DNA from: Bacillota bacterium
GTDB taxonomy: Bacteria > Bacillota > Clostridia > Oscillospirales > Acutalibacteraceae
Direction of reading: 5' to 3'
NCBI GenBank assembly: GCA_029007015.1
Contig: JAQXHB010000045.1
Coordinates: 1-8,160, forward strand
DNA length: 8,160 nt
The first letter of the stretch is position 1, and every line of letters begins with the position of its first letter. Under the pieces are notes generated by a model. It saw only the letters and a program-made list of their open reading frames with translations. It was not told the origin of the DNA and ran no database searches. The position numbers and the translations under genes were made by a program. This document shows positions 5,959 to 8,160 of the stretch, in pieces.

Positions 5959-6333
5959 TTATTTGTTTGTGTATTTCTCGGCGTGGCGTTTCAGCGCTTC
6001 AAAGGTTTCATCGCTGATGTCATGTTCCATTTTGCAGGCATCTTCTACTGCCGTATTTTTATCCACTCCGAGACGAATCAGAAAATCGGTGAGCAGGGTG
6101 TGCCGTTCATAAATCTTCTTTGCGACCTCTAAACCGGAGTCGGTAAGCGAGAGATATCCGTCTTTGTCCATGACAACATAGCCGCCCTTTTTCAAGATAC
6201 CGACGGCGCGGCTTACACTGGGTTTAGAATAATTCATATAATCACCGACATCAATTGAACGGACAGTACTGTTCTTTTTTGATAAAATGTATATGGTCTC
6301 AAGATACATCTCTCCGGATTCCTGCAGATGCAT
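5959..6333 (-). CDS. DtxR/IdeR-family iron-dependent repressor, short form
   Basis: A 124-residue two-domain metalloregulator. Residues 1-65 are the winged helix-turn-helix (VRSIDVGDYMNYSKPSVSRA recognition region, 24-43; wing GYLSLTDSG, 59-67). Residues 70-124 are the dimerisation domain. The C-terminal SH3-like domain of DtxR (226 residues) is absent, as in MntR. Ligands favour iron: Met9 in GEMYLETIY aligns with DtxR Met10, whereas MntR has Asp8, and Cys100, Glu103, His104 in DACKMEH align with DtxR Cys102, Glu105, His106. His78 is kept, but the partners of the ancillary site (DtxR Glu83 and His98) are Thr82 and Val96. Start is fixed by AAGGAG 7 nt upstream (6342-6347). It is divergent from feoA-feoA-feoB and very probably represses them when Fe2+ is plentiful, through the GGTTAGC palindromes. 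Confidence 0.9.
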   Translation of the reverse strand: MHLQESGEMYLETIYILSKKNSTVRSIDVGDYMNYSKPSVSRAVGILKKGGYVVMDKDGYLSLTDSGLEVAKKIYERHTLLTDFLIRLGVDKNTAVEDACKMEHDISDETFEALKRHAEKYTNK

Positions 6334-6375
6334 ACCGATATCTCCTTGCTTCCGACGGTAATTTTCAACAGATAC

Positions 6376-6404
6376 AGCATACCATATTTTCTCAGAGAAA
6401 TCAA
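6376..6404 (-). promoter_or_regulatory. Promoter of the DtxR-family regulator
   Basis: On the minus strand TTGATT (6404-6399), a 17-bp spacer and TATGCT (6381-6376) preceded by TGG, an extended -10. The start would be near 6369, ~36 nt before the ATG. The first iron-box-like palindrome lies 27 bp upstream of this -35. Confidence 0.55.
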
Positions 6405-6424
6405 GGTTTATTCAATTTGCATAA

Positions 6425-6454
6425 CATTTAGGTTAGCGGACGCTAACCTAAATG
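6425..6454. promoter_or_regulatory. Operator 1: perfect 14-2-14 palindrome with DtxR-box half-sites
   Basis: CATTTAGGTTAGCG (6425-6438) and its exact reverse complement (6441-6454) flank GA. The core is GGTTAGC-N4-GCTAACC at 6431-6448. It lies between the two divergent promoters, 45 bp upstream of the feo -35 and 27 bp upstream of the regulator -35. The half-site TTAGGTTAG equals that of the DtxR/IdeR iron box (TTAGGTTAGSCTAACCTAA), but the centre is 6 bp rather than 1. Confidence 0.8.
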
Positions 6455-6492
6455 ACACATTTGCCGAAATTGAATCCGAATGTAAAAATCTA

Positions 6493-6521
6493 TTGACAAT
6501 CGGGCAGGCGGCGAATATAAT
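6493..6521 (+). promoter_or_regulatory. Perfect-consensus promoter of the feo operon
   Basis: TTGACA (6493-6498), exactly 17 bp, TATAAT (6516-6521): both hexamers match the sigma-70/sigma-A consensus fully. Transcription should start near 6528. Such strength only makes sense under tight repression, which operators 2 and 3 immediately downstream can supply. Confidence 0.88.
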
Positions 6522-6528
6522 AGTGTGT

Positions 6529-6546
6529 GGTTAGCAAAGGCTAACC
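6529..6546. promoter_or_regulatory. Operator 2 at the feo transcription start
   Basis: GGTTAGC AAAG GCTAACC, perfect 7-bp arms with a 4-bp centre. It begins 7 bp after the -10 and so covers the expected +1, where a bound repressor would block initiation. Confidence 0.8.
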
Positions 6547-6562
6547 TATATTTCGTGTATAA

Positions 6563-6580
6563 GGTTAGCGTATGCTAATC
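6563..6580. promoter_or_regulatory. Operator 3 in the feo leader
   Basis: GGTTAGC GTAT GCTAATC, one mismatch between arms. Its centre is 34 bp from that of operator 2, a little over three helical turns, so the two sites face a similar side of the DNA and could bind repressor cooperatively. Confidence 0.75.
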
Positions 6581-6619
6581 TCAAATACAACCTGATCGGG
6601 AACAAAGAAGGGATATATT

Positions 6620-6832
6620 ATGATGCCGCTTACACTGGCAGTTGTCGGAGAAGAAAATATCATTAAAAAAATCGGTGGCAAACAGGAGATCAAGGCTCAT
6701 CTTGAAAATCTCGGGTTTGTTGCTGGCGGTGCCGTTACGGTGATAAGCACCATCGGCGGGAATGTTATTGTTAATGGTAAGGAATCCCGTATTGCAATCA
6801 GCAAGGAAATGGCACAGAAAATTATGATTTGA
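6620..6832 (+). CDS. feoA: FeoA family protein, first copy
   Basis: A 70-residue SH3-like FeoA protein, typical in length (~70-85). The family pattern is clear: HLENLGFVAGGAVTVIS (residues 30-46), GNVIVNGKESRIAISKEMAQKI (47-68), where R-x-AI and the final A-x-xI close the barrel. FeoA is a small cytosolic partner of the ferrous iron transporter FeoB, thought to modulate its activity. Start 6620 (spacer 6 from AAGGGA at 6608-6613) or the next codon 6623 (spacer 9) are both possible. It is the first gene after the feo promoter and operators; the second feoA follows after 38 bp. Confidence 0.88.
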   Translation: MMPLTLAVVGEENIIKKIGGKQEIKAHLENLGFVAGGAVTVISTIGGNVIVNGKESRIAISKEMAQKIMI

Positions 6833-6855
6833 CATTTATGCTTAAAATACATTTC

Positions 6856-6862
6856 AAGGAGG
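6856..6862 (+). promoter_or_regulatory. Ribosome binding site deciding the second feoA start
   Basis: AAGGAGG lies 8 nt before the ATG at 6871. This makes 6871 the start rather than the in-frame TTG at 6829, which overlaps the previous stop and has no ribosome site. Confidence 0.85.
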
Positions 6863-6870
6863 AGACAGGT

Positions 6871-7092
6871 ATGAAAACACTGAGAGATGCAAAAATCGGT
6901 GACAGGGTCAGGGTTGTCAAACTGCACGGCGAGGGAGCGGTCAAGCGCCGTATTATGGACATGGGGCTGACCAAGGGAGTAGAGGTACATATTCGCAAGG
7001 TTGCGCCCCTCGGAGACCCGATTGAGGTCACGGTTCGCGGCTACGAGTTGTCGCTTCGCAAAGCCGACGCGGAAATGATTGAGGTTGAATAA
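6871..7092 (+). CDS. feoA: FeoA family protein, second copy
   Basis: A 73-residue FeoA protein reading MKTLRDAKIGDRVRVVKLHG at its start, then RRIMDMGLTKGVEVHIRKVAPLGDPIEVTVRGYELSLRKADAEMIEV. This is the canonical form (L-D-GL-x-G-V-V, PLGDP, G-x-L-LR-A-I-V) and is more standard than the first copy, from which it differs strongly, so the two are old paralogues rather than a recent duplication. The PLGDPIEV turn and RGYELSLR strand are the usual FeoA signature. It is expected to act with FeoB at the inner face of the membrane. An 81-bp gap to feoB follows, holding a hairpin and a fourth operator copy. Confidence 0.93.
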   Translation: MKTLRDAKIGDRVRVVKLHGEGAVKRRIMDMGLTKGVEVHIRKVAPLGDPIEVTVRGYELSLRKADAEMIEVE

Positions 7093-7104
7093 GCATTAAA
7101 AAAC

Positions 7105-7127
7105 GGGGACTCAACTCCCCATATTTT
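7105..7127 (+). terminator. GC hairpin with short T-rich tail between feoA and feoB, possible attenuator
   Basis: GGGGA (7105-7109) pairs with TCCCC (7116-7120) around CTCAAC, preceded by AAAAAA and followed by ATATTTT (7121-7127). It resembles a partial intrinsic terminator: a short GC stem with an imperfect U-tract. It may lower read-through into feoB or mark an mRNA processing point. Confidence 0.45.
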
Positions 7128-7136
7128 CGGAGCGGC

Positions 7137-7154
7137 GGTTAGCGGCCGCTAATC
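7137..7154. promoter_or_regulatory. Operator 4 between feoA and feoB
   Basis: GGTTAGC GGCC GCTAATC, the same 7-4-7 layout as the three operators upstream of feo, here 20 bp before the feoB start. Including the GGCC centre, the 18 bp is palindromic except for one base pair. No good promoter hexamers are visible next to it, so it may act as a repressor roadblock or serve a weak internal promoter. Confidence 0.65.
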
Positions 7155-7173
7155 AAGAAAGTGAGGATTTTAT

Positions 7174-8160
7174 ATGGATTTGCGAATTGCCCTTGCGGGT
7201 AACCCGAACTGCGGTAAAACAACCCTGTTCAACGCACTGACCGGCTCCAACCAGTTTGTAGGAAACTGGCCGGGCGTTACGGTCGAGAAAAAGGAAGGAA
7301 AACTGAAAAAACACAATGATGTTGTAATTACCGACCTTCCGGGTATTTATTCTCTGTCTCCCTACACACTGGAGGAAGTGGTGGCGAGAAACTATCTTAT
7401 CACCGAGCGCCCCGATGCGATTTTGAACATCATCGACGGTACAAATTTGGAAAGAAACCTCTACCTTACCACGCAACTGACCGAACTGGGCATACCTGTT
7501 GTTGTTGCCATCAACATGATGGATGTGGTAACAAAAAATGGGGATAAAATCAACACCGATGAACTTTCCCGCGGACTCGGATGCAAGGTGGTTGAAATCT
7601 CCGCCCTTAAAAACACCGGCATTATGGAGGCGGCAGAAGTCGCAATCGACGCGGCTAAGAACGGTAAAACCGTTCCGATGCACACCTTTTCGGGTACTGT
7701 TGAGCACGCACTGGCTCATATCGAGGAGGCGGCGGTACATAATCTGCCCGAGGAGCAGCAGCGCTGGTATGCTATCAAAATCTTTGAGCGCGATGATAAG
7801 GTGCTGGAGCAGATAAAACTCGACGCGGCTACTATGGAGCATATTGAGGATGATATAAGTAAGGTCGAGGATGAAATGGACGACGACGCGGAGTCCATCA
7901 TCACCAACGAGCGTTATGTTTATATCGGTCAGATTATCAAGGGCTGTTACAAAAAGAAATCAGCCGGCAAACTGTCTACCTCTGATAAAATTGACAAGGT
8001 GGTTGCCAACCGTTGGCTTGGCCTGCCTATCTTTGCCGCCATTATGTTTCTGGTGTACTACCTTTCTATGGTTACGGTTGGCACTGCCGCTACTGACTGG
8101 GCGAATGACGGTCTGTTTGGTGACGGCTGGCACTTGTTCGGCATCGGTTCCTCCTCCTAT
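7174..8160 (+). CDS. feoB: Ferrous iron transporter FeoB, 3' end cut by window edge
   Basis: The first 329 residues of FeoB, the GTP-dependent Fe2+ transporter of the cytoplasmic membrane (usually ~650-800 residues). The N-terminal G domain has every motif: G1 GNPNCGKT (9-16), G2 Thr36 in GVTVEKKEG, G3 DLPG (54-57), G4 NMMD (114-117), G5 SAL (143-145). Residues ~165-270 are the helical regulatory domain, with a very acidic stretch near EDDISKVEDEMDDDAE. The first membrane helix begins at RWLGLPIFAAIMFLVYYLSM (280-299), after which the window ends within the next periplasmic loop. The start ATG at 7174 has GTGAGGA at 7161-7167. It is the last visible gene of the feo operon and is preceded by a hairpin and an operator copy. 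No frameshift is seen in the visible part. Confidence 0.96.
   Translation, partial: MDLRIALAGNPNCGKTTLFNALTGSNQFVGNWPGVTVEKKEGKLKKHNDVVITDLPGIYSLSPYTLEEVVARNYLITERPDAILNIIDGTNLERNLYLTTQLTELGIPVVVAINMMDVVTKNGDKINTDELSRGLGCKVVEISALKNTGIMEAAEVAIDAAKNGKTVPMHTFSGTVEHALAHIEEAAVHNLPEEQQRWYAIKIFERDDKVLEQIKLDAATMEHIEDDISKVEDEMDDDAESIITNERYVYIGQIIKGCYKKKSAGKLSTSDKIDKVVANRWLGLPIFAAIMFLVYYLSMVTVGTAATDWANDGLFGDGWHLFGIGSSSY

Noticed and set aside
5803..6132. 109-codon plus-strand frame running from the nitroreductase remnant into the regulator gene
   Set aside because: It overlaps two better-supported features in other frames; its product is low-complexity and hydrophobic only by frame accident.
6829..6870. 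N-terminal extension of the second feoA from TTG at 6829
   Set aside because: The extra 14 residues do not fit FeoA, and the strong AAGGAGG is placed for the ATG at 6871.
7142..7149. GCGGCCGC 8-bp palindrome
   Set aside because: It is the centre of operator 4 and needs no separate explanation.
7153..7842. 229-codon open frame on the minus strand opposite feoB
   Set aside because: It is a shadow of the clearly real FeoB G domain on the plus strand, with no ribosome site and no recognisable domain.
1..8160. tRNA, rRNA, CRISPR array or complete insertion sequence
   Set aside because: No cloverleaf-like segments, no regularly spaced direct repeats and no transposase-like frame were seen.

Overview
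This window looks like a piece of chromosome from an anaerobic, low-to-moderate-GC Gram-positive bacterium, most likely an uncultured member of the Clostridia (Bacillota). The pointers are the strong AAGGAG-type ribosome sites in front of nearly every gene, the sigma-A-like promoters, the feoA-feoA-feoB layout, and the remnants of an iron-containing alcohol dehydrogenase and a TM1586-type nitroreductase. The lineage is an inference from gene content.

Left part (1-5403): carbohydrate or small-organic-acid metabolism. A metal-dependent amidohydrolase/deacetylase, cut by the left edge, runs rightward and converges on an AraC-family regulator on the minus strand. Divergent from the regulator is a two-gene operon: an L-arabinose-isomerase-like aldose-ketose isomerase with all four catalytic positions, and, 16 bp later, a 703-residue cytoplasmic protein with the layout of a GH42-type glycoside hydrolase that I cannot place in a named family. 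The divergent intergenic region holds two face-to-face promoters on the same 32 bp, built from near-identical inverted arms. The AraC protein probably switches this module on in response to a sugar or glycoside that I cannot identify. It is the best candidate here for an undescribed pathway.

Middle part (5404-5958): a scar. After a perfect 17-bp inverted-repeat hairpin comes an apparently intact gene start (strong ribosome site, two CcpA/LacI-like palindromes upstream). It encodes only the first 17-18 residues of an iron-containing alcohol dehydrogenase, then runs out of frame into the C-terminal ~70 residues of a nitroreductase. Two genes appear to have been fused by a deletion.

Right part (5959-8160): ferrous iron uptake. 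A short DtxR-family regulator on the minus strand is divergent from feoA, a second feoA and feoB (cut by the right edge). The regulator has Met9 and Cys100 at the positions that distinguish iron-sensing DtxR/IdeR from manganese-sensing MntR, although its length is MntR-like. The feo promoter has perfect consensus -35 and -10 hexamers with a 17-bp spacer. Four copies of GGTTAGC-N4-GCTAAYC occur: upstream of the promoter, at its transcription start, in the leader, and again between the second feoA and feoB. The half-sites match the classical DtxR iron box, but the centre is 5 bp wider. No tRNA, rRNA, CRISPR array or complete insertion sequence is seen.
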